This document shows, piece after piece, positions 37,312 to 47,474 of a stretch of DNA of 64,000 bases. Positions within the stretch are counted from its first letter, which is position 1, and each line of letters starts with the position of its first letter. The stretch spans positions 248,001-312,000 of the forward strand of contig JANEZZ010002696.1 in NCBI GenBank assembly GCA_026122225.1. The letters run 5' to 3'. The translations under genes and the position numbers were made by a program. The stretch is from Heloderma charlesbogerti. Taxonomy: Eukaryota > Chordata > Lepidosauria > Squamata > Helodermatidae. The notes under the pieces were generated by a model. That model was not told where the DNA came from. It did not search any database and saw only the letters and a list, made by a program, of their open reading frames with translations.

Positions 37312-37495
37312 GGGCCATAGCTCAGTGGTAGAGCACATGCAGAAGATTCCAAGTTCAATCCTTGGCATCTCCAGGTAGGGTTGGAAAATTCCTAGATGAA
37401 ACCCTGGAGAGCTGCTGCCAGTCAGGGTCAACAGTACTGGGCTAGATAGCTGATGTCTGACTCAGTAGAGGCAGCTTCCTGTGCTCCTGTGTTTA
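37312..37495 (+). mobile_element. tRNA-derived SINE
   Basis: The head, GGGCCATAGCTCAGTGGTAG, contains an A box and CAAGTTCAATCC a B box. The body is CCCTGGAGAGCTGCTGCCAG and CTGACTCAGTAGAGGCAGCT. It lies just upstream of candidate exon A. It is not a tRNA gene, as no cloverleaf closes and the body is SINE sequence. Confidence 0.85.
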
Positions 37496-37538
37496 TTTGT
37501 GTGCTGAATTAAATCTTCTGTGTTTGCATTCCTTTCAG

Positions 37539-37745
37539 GACTCGGTTAAGTGGCTTCCCAAATCTCCTAAGCTACATGGCAGTCATAACTGGAATGTGCA
37601 GGGCTCTCACTGGGCTTCTCTGAAAGGAAAGGAGAGTGCCCAAGGTTGCAGTCTGTACAAATTCAGCTCCGCCACTGAAAAATGGAAGGAAGGCCGAGTC
37701 AGTCCTGAACAAGAAGCTGAGGAGTTGGAGGATCCTAATGAGGAT
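37539..37745 (+). CDS. Candidate exon A of a long LRRC1/LAP-type transcript
   Basis: An open 69-codon segment is bounded by a strong acceptor (gcattcctttcag) and a consensus donor (GAGGAT|gtaagt). It is 207 bp and phase 0 at both ends. It begins DSVKWLPKSPKLHGSHNWNV and ends with an acidic run (PEQEAEELEDPNED). I recognise no domain; it looks like a low-complexity linker rich in K, S and E. It lies about 16 kb downstream of the LANO stop on the same strand and could splice in frame from the GAG at 21273. Linkers between the LAP domain and PDZ1 diverge quickly in this family, so lack of a match is not decisive. A chance open frame between splice-like sites is possible. Confidence 0.5.
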
Positions 37746-38429
37746 GTAAGTGCCAAGCTGGTCCAGGGTGTTCTGTGCCCTCCTGCATCTATATTCAGGC
37801 TTGATGAAATCAAGATAGCAATAATAACAAGACTTACACGCTGCTTTTCTGCCACTCAGAGTGTCTCCTCCACGCCCCCATCCTCCCACCAGCCTGGTAG
37901 TGTTGCAAACATTCTCAGCTGTGACAACTGTGTTCTTGAGGTGCCTTGGCGTGTCTCAGTCAAGTGCTGCCTGAAAGGCCAGTTGTTCTGTCACTACTGT
38001 ATTACTGCACATTTTGGTGACTGACAATACCTCTGCAGTATCTTAGGAAATCTGGAAATCAGTATATCCCCCCGCCCCCGCCACCCCCAAGGCATTCACA
38101 GGCTGATCCTGAGATTGGACTGTTGACTTTTGATGTAGGAGCTTATGTTTGCAACATCCACCAGCCCATTCTGATGTGTGTTGAGGAGCCATTTTGACAT
38201 GTGTATTTCCAGAAAATATAGTTTTGTTTTTAGTTCAGATGGAGGAATACGAAAATGCCAACACTCACTTGTGACTTCCACACAGTAATGCAAATATACC
38301 TGAGTTTCTGAAGGAAATAGCTCATCCTCCAGCTTTGCAGGATTTGTGGAATACATACATTCCTGGCTATATGCTTCAGTTTTAGATTAACTACTGTTTA
38401 GCATGGTGTCTGAACTCTACATTCTGGTT

Positions 38430-38705
38430 ATGTTCAACTAGGGTTATTGAAAATAAGCCAGCTTCATAAACTATGGTTTGAAGTTGGCCTGTTTCCACGA
38501 ACCATAGTTAAGACTAGCTGTAGTTTGTCTGGGATAATATGTCATGGCAAGCTGTGGTTACTCTGAAACAGAAGTGAACGTTTCTGAAGTCCTTCTCACA
38601 CCTGCACCAGGAAAGGAGAGGGAGTGTACAAGCCTGAGGTTCACTGTGGCTTGTGCTCATAAAGCTAAATCATGATTTGCATTACATGGGAATACAGCCA
38701 ACGTA
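38430..38705. mobile_element. Hairpin-rich non-autonomous DNA element
   Basis: Inverted pieces such as AACTATGGTTTG / CATAGTTAAGACTAG and GTAGTTTGTCTGGGATAATA occur through the stretch. Ends are not defined. Confidence 0.4.
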
Positions 38706-38715
38706 TATAGTTATA

Positions 38716-39103
38716 GGGTGGCCATGTGCCCTACTTTACAGAGGACTGTCCTCTATTTGAAGGACTGTCAGAGGATAGTCCTCTTTTTAAAGAGCTGTCC
38801 AGGCCAAGTTCAGTTTAAAGATAAAGAACCAGAAGAAGTGGGAGCTCAGGGGCCTTGAAGTCACCCATCAGCAGTGAGCACCTGGACAGCAGACTGAGCA
38901 AGGCACACAGGTCACCTGGTCATGGTCTTCCCCACTATGATGAGATGTACTGTATTTCTATTTGAATTACACTAATAGTTTTTATTTGTGTCTAAACATG
39001 TAAATTAAATTAGGCAAATGTTATGAAAATCTGTATCTCCCTTTGTCTTTTTTTTTTTCTCTCAATGCATTTTGTGGTGATGTGTAAGTGGCCACCCTAT
39101 ACA
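38716..39103. mobile_element. TAGGGTGGCCA-family DNA transposon, copy 2
   Basis: TAGGGTGGCCATGTGCCCTA at the left and AAGTGGCCACCCTA at the right are inverted. The interior shares GGACAGCAGACTGAGCAAGG, CACCTGGTCA and GAGATGTACTGTATTTC with the 57085 copy. Confidence 0.88.
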
Positions 39104-39319
39104 GAAATACAGTTTGCTTTTTAATATGAGCCAACTGTAATTTGGGGAGGGGGATGGAACTTGGTGCGCCAATGGTATTTTTCCGGCATGCTCAACATGA
39201 TTCAAGATTCCACCCCTCCCCATTTTATTTGAAGCGCTTCGCTTCCAATTCCGGGGTATTTATTTGCTGCCTTTAACAATTATTTTTTCTGCTGTTCTTT
39301 GTTTTCCTAAACAAAACAG

Positions 39320-39574
39320 GAGCCTGTATCCAAATTCTCTGGGAGTCTCTTTGATTCCAGTGATAATGTTCGAGATCCAAGAAATCTTAGGGTCACTCTT
39401 CAAAAGGAGAGACAGAAAGTTGCAATGAAGGGGAAACCCTTTCCAGTGGGCAACAATAAGGCGCCGGTTCCAGCTGCGGCCACGAAGAGCTTCCCAACAG
39501 ATGTGAGCAGGTTTTCAAATGAAAACAAAGACCAGATCTCAGGAGCTGCAGATGTATCCCAGCCCCCCTTGAAG
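39320..39574 (+). CDS. Candidate exon B of a long LRRC1/LAP-type transcript
   Basis: An open 85-codon, 255-bp segment, phase 0 at both ends, lies between a pyrimidine-rich acceptor (gttttcctaaacaaaacag) and donor AAG|gtaact. It reads EPVSKFSGSLFDSSDNVRDP, continues with RNLRVTLQKERQKVAMKGK and ends AADVSQPPLK. No repeat is evident inside it, and its composition (mixed charged and Ser/Pro) is like a disordered scaffold linker. It shares strand, phase and spacing logic with the neighbouring candidates. Its function is unknown; I place it between the LAP-specific domain and PDZ1 by position only. Confidence 0.5.
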
Positions 39575-39871
39575 GTAACTCATTAGGATGAAGAAGCGGC
39601 TGCATCTTCACTTTCTAGAAGTGCATGTTCATAGGAGGAAAATTCACGTATACAAAGTCCACTCCTGATTACCAGGCCCACAAAGCATGCCCAATCAGGT
39701 TCTCAATGACTTACAAGGCAATTTGACAAAGCCAAGCACCGTTTTCTTTAAGGCAATGGGGGCAATTTTTTAAAAAATGGATTTGACAACTAAGGTTGGG
39801 GAATAATCCTGGATGAGCTTCTGTGCCTTCCTGTGCTGATGGGGAAGACAGAGAAGTTTGGAGGATACTGC

Positions 39872-39972
39872 AGCCAGCCTTTCCCAAACTGGCACTCCCC
39901 AGATGTGTTGGATTACAACTGCCATCATCTCCCAGCCAGCAGGGCCAGTGATGGGAGTTGTTGTCCAAGACA
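39872..39972. repeat. Palindromic repeat family P, copy 6, cut by CR1
   Basis: CCCCAGATGTGTTGGATTAC at the left and GATGGGAGTTGTTGTCCAAG at the right, after which the CR1 3' end begins at once. Confidence 0.75.
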
Positions 39973-40330
39973 TAGAATCACAGAATAGTAGGGTTGGAAG
40001 GGGCCTATAAGACCATTGAGTCCAACCCCTTGCTCAGTGCAGGAATCCAAGTCAAAGCATCCCTGACAAGTGGCTGTCCAGCTTCATCTTGAATGTCTCC
40101 AGTGGGGAGAGCCCACCATCTCCCTAGGTAATTGGTCTCATTGTCGTGTGGGTCTAACAGTCAGGAAGTTTTTCCTGATGTTCAGCTGGAATCTGGATTC
40201 CTGTAACTCGAGCCCATTATTCCATGTCCTGCACTCTGGGATGATCGAGAAGAGATCCTGGCCTTCTTCTCTGTGACAGCCTCTCAAGTACTTGAAGAGC
40301 GCTATCATAACACAGCATCTTGGGGAAGCT
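39973..40330 (-). mobile_element. CR1 LINE 3' end
   Basis: ATAGAATCACAGAATAGTAG at the left is the inverted CR1 tail repeat (ATTCTATGATTC type), followed by GGGTTGGAAGGGGCC and CCAACCCCTTGCTCAGTGCA, standard CR1 3' sequence in reverse orientation. Confidence 0.92.
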
Positions 40331-40475
40331 GTTCTAAAGTTTCCAGCATTTGAATTAGCTGATGTACCTCCCTCATTTTAGGAGTAGTTTGAACTGCATG
40401 AATTAGAAGATGTAGCTCTTCATGGTGTGGCGGTGTTATTTATCCTGCTTATGTCTGAAAAAATGCATAGGATCA

Positions 40476-40477
<2 letters not shown>

Positions 40478-40512
<35 letters not shown>

Positions 40513-40562
40513 TTATATCCCGCCTTTTTCCCAATACTGGGACTCAAGGTGGCCGGGACTCA
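40478..40562 (-). mobile_element. Short LINE 3' end with (ATT)n tail
   Basis: (ATT)n at 40478-40510 followed by TATATCCCGCCTTTTTCCC and GGGACTCAAGGTGGC, which is a LINE 3' UTR in reverse. Confidence 0.65.
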
Positions 40563-40777
40563 AGGATCAAGGCAGACCTCTCCTTTTTTCTTGTCTTTTT
40601 TTTTGGTCAGGGGTTAACCTAACTCATTTCTGCTTCTGTTCTTGTAGCTGTTCAAGCCTAAGTATTGCTTTATAAATTAGGAATAGTTAGAAAATCTTAG
40701 ATTAGGAAGCCCAGATCACACTATTTCCAGGGGTCATTTATTGCACCCATCATACTACATATTGGCCTAGAGCAATC

Positions 40778-40850
40778 ACCCCAAATTTGGTGCCCTCCAG
40801 ATGTGTTGGGCTACAGCTTGTCTGGTGGGCACCAGGGTGGGGAAGGCATG
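40778..40850. repeat. Palindromic repeat family P, copy 7 (half)
   Basis: TGGTGCCCTCCAGATGTGTT then TGGTGGGCACCAGGGTGGGG; one arm and part of the centre remain. Confidence 0.6.
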
Positions 40851-42264
40851 GATTACACACCCAAGATTTAGAGCTGCTTATTCCCGTGTTACTGTTCTGA
40901 GGTAACACTTTCCCACATAAACATAGAATCCCAGGCTGCTTCAGACAACAACCCATTTTATAACTACATTTTTGTATGAAGTTGCAAGTCTAAAATATAA
41001 CAAATATAGGATGGAAGTTAAGTGTGTTTATGTTGCTTCCTAATAGCTGGCATCACCAGACAAAAACCAGACTGTTCATCTTGAGCGAGTGCCTCAGCAC
41101 AACTGGGCTTAGATGCAGATTGTCCCAACATAGGCAGGGAGACATAACCTTGGGCATACATATCTTCCTAGTTTATTTTCATTAGATTAAATTCAGGAAA
41201 AATATGCATGGATTAATTTACCAGAAATTGTAACTTGCATTAAGCATTGCCTAAGTATAGGACACAGATGTAGTGGAAGTGCTATTATTACCCTTATAGA
41301 AAAGAGTACTAGAGACCCATGCTTTAAATGTCTTGGGCAAACTATGCATCTTTTTAAAAATTAAAGCCAGCTTTCATTCTGAAAGGTGCTCCTTTTTTCA
41401 ATTCTTTTTTTGGTGGTGGTGGGGTGGTGATTTCAGTATTGATTCTCAGCGAGGTTTGAAAAAAACTTGCTCTTGTAAATACTAAACATTAAATTGCACC
41501 CCACCCCAAACAAAACCAACCAACCAACAACACTGTATATTGAAAATATGTTTGTATTTGCTTTAAAAAAGTTTATAATTGGTCTAGCAATGCTATTAAA
41601 ACAGGGGAAACAGTCACACATGTGTTTTAGCAGAGCAGTTTTATCCCTTTGGCTTGCATAAGCTAGTACACACCACCATTTAATTGCTCTGGATGTAGAA
41701 CTAGTGAGTTGGTCAAAGAGATGTTTTTGAGGAATTGTTGCATGTGGTCTAAAAAATGGCCTCTCCATTTTTTGTCCTCCCTAAATTATTATTATGTTTT
41801 ATGCTATAGGCTGGTTTTTGACCCAAAGGCCTCCAATGTGGCTGAAAAAAACAAAATGGTGCTCCAGGCTGCTTCTTTTGAATATTAGTGGAACTGAAAG
41901 TTCCACTAATATATACTGTATATATAAAGTTCCACTAATATATGTATATCCAAATACCTAGGATAAAAATATTCCATTCCATCTTTTCTTTCAGGGTCCT
42001 TATTTTGTCTAAGCTAACTTCACAGGGTCTGTGTTTCAGAAAATTTAAATTCAGATGGCGGTTGAATAGCTGCAGTGGACATTTGTGTTACATTGATGAA
42101 GAATGGGTTTAAATTTAGAATGCCACTATTAACTCTGAATTTCATTGCTTTTATATAAATCAAGCGTAGTTTACCACCTACTCATTTTCAGTACATTTGA
42201 ATTAGAACAAGTTGCCATCTCATGGCAGTTTATTCAATAATACATCAATATAATCATACATAGC

Positions 42265-42922
42265 AGGGATGAGGAACCTGTGATGCCTAGGATGCTGTTG
42301 GACTCCAATTCCCATTACCCCTGGCCAGCATGGCCAATTGTCTGGGATGATGGGAGCTGTAGTCCAACAATATCTAGACTCTATATTGTATTTATTTATT
42401 TTTTAATTATTAATTAAATTTCTTAATCGCCCATCTGGCCGGTCACCCAGCCATTCTGGGTGATGTACAACAGTACAATTTAAAACAGTAAAATTACACA
42501 TTAAGACATTATTTAAAAATACCTTAACCCACCCCAAATGCCTGCCTGAACAACCAAGTTTTCAATGTGTGGCGGAAGCTCATTAAAGAGGGGACATGGT
42601 GGAGTTCCCTAGGGAGGGAGTTCCACAGAGTGGGGGCCACCACAGAGAAGGCCCTTTCCCTCACCAGCCTAGCTGTCTTGGCTGATGGGACAGAGAGAAG
42701 GCCATCCAAGGCTGATCTTGTTGAGCAGCCTGTCTGGTGTTGCTGGAGGCACTCCTTGAGATAGGCTGGGCTGGAACCATATAGGGTTTTAAAGGTCAAA
42801 ACCAACATCTTAAATTTGGCCTGGAAAACAACTGGTAACCAGTGCAACTCCTTCAGCACCAGAGTGATGTGATCATGCCGGTGGATGCCTTATTTTAGAG
42901 GGCCACATGTTCCCCACCCCTG
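42265..42922. repeat. Palindromic repeat family P, copy 8, split by a CR1/L3 insertion
   Basis: The left part, 42265-42380 (GGGATGAGGAACCTGTGATG ... GGAGCTGTAGTCCAACAATA), and the right part, 42893-42922 (GAGGGCCACATGTTCCCCAC), are the two sides of one copy, with 42385-42892 inserted between. Confidence 0.8.
42385..42892 (-). mobile_element. CR1/L3-type LINE 3' end, copy 3
   Basis: A minus-strand 111-residue frame is the intact C-terminus of ORF2: LKELHWLPVVFQAKFKMLVL, CSTRSALDGLLSVPSA, then RERAFSVVAPTLWNSLPREL and FRHTLKTWLFRQAF. The 3' UTR and TTATT-rich tail follow to the left. It is the best preserved of the three copies. Confidence 0.9.
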
Positions 42923-42997
42923 ATATATACGGTCCTTGTCCTCATGCCATCCTAAACCAAACCTGTACAATTGTCATCTATATCTTTGTGTTGACAG

Positions 42998-43069
42998 ATC
43001 AGTGAGTCTGCCAGCCGAGGAGGAGGAGTTGACAAATGTTCCATTGCACTGCATCACAGTTCACAAGAT
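42998..43069 (+). CDS. Candidate exon C, short linker just before the PDZ exon
   Basis: A 24-codon open segment (72 bp, phase 0-0) follows acceptor tatctttgtgttgacag and ends at GAT|gtagga, a weak donor. It reads ISESASRGGGVDKCSIALHH and ends SSQD. It is too short to judge alone. Its value is its position, immediately upstream of the PDZ-type exon at 43469, in the same phase and strand. Confidence 0.35.
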
Positions 43070-43280
43070 GTAGGAAAGTGGAGGGAGAACAGGAGAGAGG
43101 GCCAACTTGGGGGCAGGAGGCGGGGAGGTGTTGGGCTGAGCATAACTGCTGGTGGGCTATCTCTGATTCCTTGACACTGCTTCCATGACTTCAATGCCAT
43201 TGTAATCATAACCAGATATGTGTTTAGGATTAATTTAGTTGGCCTACCATTCATATTGTACAAGTTATCCTTCTGGTTCT

Positions 43281-43304
43281 ATGTGTGTGTGTGTGTGTGT
43301 GTGT
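43281..43304. repeat. (GT)n microsatellite
   Basis: Pure TG repeat within the interval between candidate exons C and D. Confidence 0.95.
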
Positions 43305-43468
43305 TCTTTCCTAATGACTGCAGCGCAGTCTCTGTGGTTAGTTCATTCATTGCACATGTGTGTTCTTCTACATGGTTTTCATTAACTGTTACCTGTCTAA
43401 TAGGAATGAATAAGCTGCTGTGTTTCCTTGAAACTGGCCATTCAATATTAACTATAATTCTCTTCCAG

Positions 43469-43558
43469 ATAACGATTACAGTGTGCACTCAAATGGGGAG
43501 TCTTGGTATTAGCATTGCTGGTGGAAAGGGCTCATCTTCATGTAAAGAAAATGATGAG
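43469..43558 (+). CDS. PDZ-domain exon, first part of a Scribble-like PDZ1
   Basis: This 90-bp, 30-codon, phase 0-0 segment lies between a good acceptor (taattctcttccag) and GAG|gtgcat, a weak donor. It reads ITITVCTQMGSLGISIAGGK then GSSSCKENDE. SLGISIAGGKGS is the carboxylate-binding loop and beta-B strand of a LAP-type PDZ domain. As I recall human Scribble PDZ1, it aligns over all 30 residues without gaps at about 18 identities. The GLGI loop has become SLGI, a tolerated variant. No other gene family places this motif about 22 kb downstream of LRRC1 on the same strand, so I take it as the PDZ part of the ancestral LAP gene. Whether it is still spliced is unknown. Confidence 0.75.
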
Positions 43559-43761
43559 GTGCATTTCATTATTCACACATTTCTCAGCTAATCGTTTTTG
43601 TGAGAGACCAAAACAGTCATTTGTGGAAGCTTGTCCTATCCTGCCTTCGTCTCTTTGGAAGTCATTAGTGGTGTCTTATGTTAGCCTTAACAAGCTTGGC
43701 TTGTGCTGAACCCCAGGATAATCAAATTGGTTGCAGCTTTTTGTTAGATGGCTAAAAGATT

Positions 43762-43883
43762 ATGTATGTATGTATGTATTTATTTCTATACCGCCCAATA
43801 GCCAAAGCTCTCAGGGAGGTTCACAAAAATTTAAACTACAAAGTGCAGCATAAAAGTATATAAAATAGGAAAGCTTAAAACCA

Positions 43884-43920
<37 letters not shown>

Positions 43921-43925
43921 ATTTG
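43762..43925 (-). mobile_element. LINE 3' end with microsatellites
   Basis: (ATGT)n then TTTCTATACCGCCCAATAGC and CTCTCAGGGAGGTTCACAAA, the same 3' UTR as the long CR1 at 48665. A (GTT)n run at 43885-43922 follows. Confidence 0.8.
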
Positions 43926-44030
43926 TCGCTTTCTGGCTAAATTGAAGATGACTCCATTTGAGGCTAGCATACTAATGCAACTACTTTCTATCCCATCTGT
44001 TCACTTTACAGTTGTCCCTTCCTCTTTATG

Positions 44031-44033
<3 letters not shown>

Positions 44034-44080
<47 letters not shown>

Positions 44081-44099
44081 GGAGAGGGAGAGGGAGAGA
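44034..44099. repeat. (GT)n(GA)n compound microsatellite
   Basis: TG repeat followed by GA and GGGAGA repeats. Confidence 0.95.
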
Positions 44100-44352
44100 T
44101 TATACCACAGAACATGTCTATTCGTATTCTCAAATCATGTCCCTCCTTTCCACATGCAGGGTAATCTGCTGTTGCATTTATTGCTTGATCTTATTAACCC
44201 ATGGAGGTTGGGTTCATTTTGTTTGCCTGTTTATGTGCCAACCAAATAATTGGTTGCCATGTCATTTGAGGCCATTTCTTCCTATGCACTTTGTAACTTC
44301 TAGCTAACACAGTAACCTCTTAGGTCTGAAGTGTTGCCTTCTTTCTCCCCAG

Positions 44353-44430
44353 GAAACCTTAATGGCACATGTGTCCAAAGATGGTCCAGTTGGTTTGGCT
44401 GGGGTGCAGTCTGAAGACAAAGAGTTGGGG
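44353..44430 (+). pseudogene. Second PDZ1 exon, diverged and with a stop at its edge
   Basis: After an excellent acceptor (cttctttctccccag), the frame reads ETLMAHVSKDGPVGLAGVQS then EDKELGV and TAA (44434-44436). It aligns without gaps to the next block of Scribble PDZ1 (VSEEGPA..AGV..DKLLEV), keeping V-S-x-x-G-P, A-G-V and D-K. The stop falls where the Asn of the usual EVNG turn should be. A weak donor, GGG|gtataag, at 44431 would avoid the stop and keep phase 0. Continuing the same frame past the TAA meets another stop, so the second half of the PDZ domain (alpha-B, beta-F) is missing or decayed. Strong substitutions in the first strand (GIFIS to ETLMA) also suggest relaxed constraint. Confidence 0.6.
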
Positions 44431-44913
44431 GTATAAGAGTCTTTGGTTTCATATTTCGCATTGTGAATTGTTATCGTTGAAGGCCACTCGGTATTGGACC
44501 TGGGTCTGAAAGAACACTGGGAGAGACAGAAAACATCATCGTCTGAATAATCAGGGTATCCTTGGCTGTAGTCCTGGCCTACCTTCTTCCAGCACTGTAT
44601 TCTAGCAGGTGGTCTATACTGAAGGAAAATGCCTATCTCTTTTTATGATAATATTTTCAGTGGAATTTCTCCCAAAAAACTATCTGCAAAGACTGGTGTA
44701 GGGAAGAATCTGCCTGCAAGAGTGTACTGTATTCAACTTACTAAACTATGTTCACAAAATTTAATTCCGCATATTGATTTGTATAAATTATGGGTTGCCA
44801 TCTGATCATTTAGATTTTGCATTTTTTTTAAAAAAAGATTAAAACTAAATAGTAACTTGGAACAAAAAAAAATCAAACTGTAAATAAGATAGAGGAGGGC
44901 TTTTAGTTATGGA

Positions 44914-45359
44914 GGGAGCAATCCTATGGCCGCTAGTTAGCGGCTAGACAGCCATAGGATATGCTGTTTTCTGGGAACTGTTCTCGGAACCCGCACTCCG
45001 AGGTCGGTTCCTGGAAAACTGACCTCCCCCCACTTCCGCGCTGCCTCCGAGGCAGTGCAGAAGAGCCCCATCCTCCATGCTCGCAAGAGGAGCACGGAGG
45101 GGCTGGAAAAGGGGCATGGCTGGGGGCATTCTGGGGTGGGGAGATCGTAGCTGCCTGTACGACACATCCAATGTGTCGTACAGCAGCCTCCTTCCCTGCT
45201 CCATGCTCCTGTGGCTAGATAGCCGCAATCAGCTGCCTAGCCGAAAAAGCAGAGCAGGAAGAGCACGGAGGGAATGATCCCCTCCATGCTTCTCCTGCCC
45301 TGCTTTGGATAGGTGGTTGCCTCCGAGTTCGGAAGCGGCTGCCTATCTAGATAGTGCCC
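44914..45359. mobile_element. Harbinger-like MITE, long form, copy 2
   Basis: GGGAGCAATCCTATGGCCGC at the left and the inverted GATAGTGCCC at the right. The interior is the reverse of 17500-17911 (GAGGTCGGTTCC, GCTGCCTCCGAGGCAGTG, CGACACATCCAATGTGTCG). No clear 3-bp duplication. Confidence 0.7.
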
Positions 45360-45797
45360 TTGAGAATTCAAAACAGCAACAGGGATCTCATTTACCTGGT
45401 GATTATGGATAGCAGTACTATGCTGCCGACTTGTGAGTAGGTGGACATGGTTCTGAGTACAGTCCATGAGCGGGAAGGACCCCAAACAAATATTATGCAT
45501 TTTTGGCTTTTTACACAATTAAGGTGTTTTTTCAGTAAAAGCTACTCATTACCGATGGCCATCATGGCTAATAATTTTACTAGCATCATAGGCTATAAAA
45601 AAAAGCTTCCCCGTTTATTCATTCCAGATAGTAATGATTGCTCTTTTTTCAGACGTGTGGCCCATGAAGTAAACATTCATTAGATTGGACTGTGCATGTC
45701 TTATAACAAGGGTCCAACTGTGTGTTTAATTGCAGATTGTTTAAAAACACATTATTTATAAATATCGTTTTTTAAAATCACGTCACTCCATCCTTTA

Positions 45798-45903
45798 GGG
45801 CACAATCCTATGCATCTTTAGACAGAAAGAAGTCCCACAACTCTCAGTATGCTGGAAGTTGTAAGAGTTTTTTTTCTGTCTAAACATCCCTAGCATTGCA
45901 CCC
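45798..45903. mobile_element. Harbinger-like MITE
   Basis: GGGCACAATCCTATGCATCT and AGCATTGCACCC are inverted ends with a TTA duplication (45795-45797 and 45904-45906). The TTTAGACAGAAAGAAGTCC arm pairs with TTTTTCTGTCTAAAC. Confidence 0.88.
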
Positions 45904-46023
45904 TTAGTCACTAAAGTTTAGTGGAACAACTCCCGTTGTAAAAGGTAAACTTCAACATTTCGTGTAGAGCATGGACAAGTGTTTTGAGCTGATTGGGAGT
46001 ATGTAAAAGTGACTAGAAAAAAG

Positions 46024-46623
46024 TAGGGATGGCGGAGAATTCCACCACGGACTCCAATGAGGCTGGATTCTAAAGAATCTGGCCCTCTGGAGTCCGTGGC
46101 GGAACGGACCACTCACCTCCGCCACCCCGCGAAGTTCACACCAGTCGGATCCTACCTGCCGCTGGCTGGGTCCAGGTCCATCCACTCACTCCGCTGCCGT
46201 CCACTGCTGGTCTGCGGACCCAGATGGAGTCCGGCATAGTGGACACCATTTGCGTCCCTGCTCTCTGCCGTGATACGTTATGTAAATCTTTATGTAGCCT
46301 ATTGCGCGAAGGGACAGGGACGCAAGTGGGGTTCGCTACGCCATTTGCGTCCCTGCTCTTTGCCGTGATAGGCTACGTAAAGATTTACGTAGCCTATCAT
46401 GGCAAAGAGCAGGGACGCAAATGGCGTCCGCTATGCTGGACGCCTTTTGTGTCCACAGACCGGCACCGGACAGAAGTCTGGCAGTGGGCGGACCTGGCTG
46501 GCAGCTCTGCGGACGCGCCGTGGAGTGGAGCTGGTTGGGGAGGATTCCGAGGGCAGGAACGGATCGCCTCCCCCCCTGCAGACCCCCCAGCAGACTTGCG
46601 TGAGTGGGGTTCGTACACCCCTA
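46024..46623. mobile_element. hAT-like element 3, built of palindromic modules
   Basis: Starts TAGGGATGGCGGAGAATTCC and ends CGTACACCCCTA, flanked by an exact 8-bp duplication GAAAAAAG (46016-46023 and 46624-46631). Interior modules are a TGATAGGCTACGTAAA palindrome at 46363-46402, a diverged one at about 46266-46304, and GGGACGCAAATGGCG-type hairpins between. It is in the opposite orientation to element 2. Confidence 0.92.
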
Positions 46624-46989
46624 GAAAAAAGTGATGCGATTTGGGATACCACTTCAAAGACTATCCAGAAAAAGGCTCTCGCTAAGTCCCATTCAAATCA
46701 ACAGGTCAAGGTACAGTGCATGCCTACTCAGAACTAAGTCACATTGAATTCAATGGAGCTCACTCCCAGGTAAGTGGGTATAGGATTGCAGCCTTAGGCA
46801 CCACTGATTTCAATGGCCTTCAATATTCACTCTATAAATGATTGCATTTTCTTTAGTTCCATGAGGTGGCACTGTTAGCAGTAGTAGTATATTTTTTTGA
46901 AGTGGAAACAAAACATAAGCAAGATAAATATGCAAGACAAATATGATCAACATGAACACGGGACAAAAGCATTTGTTTTGAAGCAACCT

Positions 46990-47152
46990 GGGGAGGGATC
47001 CATAGCTTAGTGACAGAGCTCATGCCCATGTGTATGTAAAGCCCTTGATTCCATTCCTGGCATATCCGGTTAACGATTCTTGGTAGTGGGATTGGAAAAG
47101 ATTTTAGGTTATGATAAACTGATGGTCTGATGTAGTAGAAGGCATCTCCTCT
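46990..47152 (+). mobile_element. tRNA-derived SINE, diverged
   Basis: GGATCCATAGCTTAGTGACA (A-box region), TTGATTCCATTCCTGGCAT (B-box region) and the body TGATGGTCTGATGTAGTAGA correspond to the SINE at 37312. Confidence 0.7.
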
Positions 47153-47474
47153 AATCCACTGGTTTTTAAGAAGTGGTTTATGTCTGACAACTGGGAGTGT
47201 GTCTCCGCAACAACGGAAGGAGAAGCGAATGGAGGAGTGCTGATTTTGATTTTTTTTTTTAAGGCATCAGCTTTGCTGCTCTTTGGTCCATGCAGGGCTC
47301 CATGAGCAAGCGCTCCACAGCAGTAAAAATTGCTTCATAGAACATACTTCCTGGTGGGGGTGGGGGTTGGAGTGAATGTTGCCTGACTGGCAGGGCTGCT
47401 CAACCAATAAGAGAGGCTTCCCCCCTCTCCCCCACTTTTTCCTTTCCCCTGAAACTCCAGATGCACCTGCATTT

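Noticed and set aside
37312..37375. tRNA gene at the A-box/B-box match
   Set aside because: The acceptor and anticodon stems do not close and SINE body sequence follows directly.
44657..44720. Segment after ttttcag at 44657 as the missing second half of PDZ1
   Set aside because: Its translation (WNFSQKTICKDW) shows none of the NG, HxxAV or beta-F residues expected.
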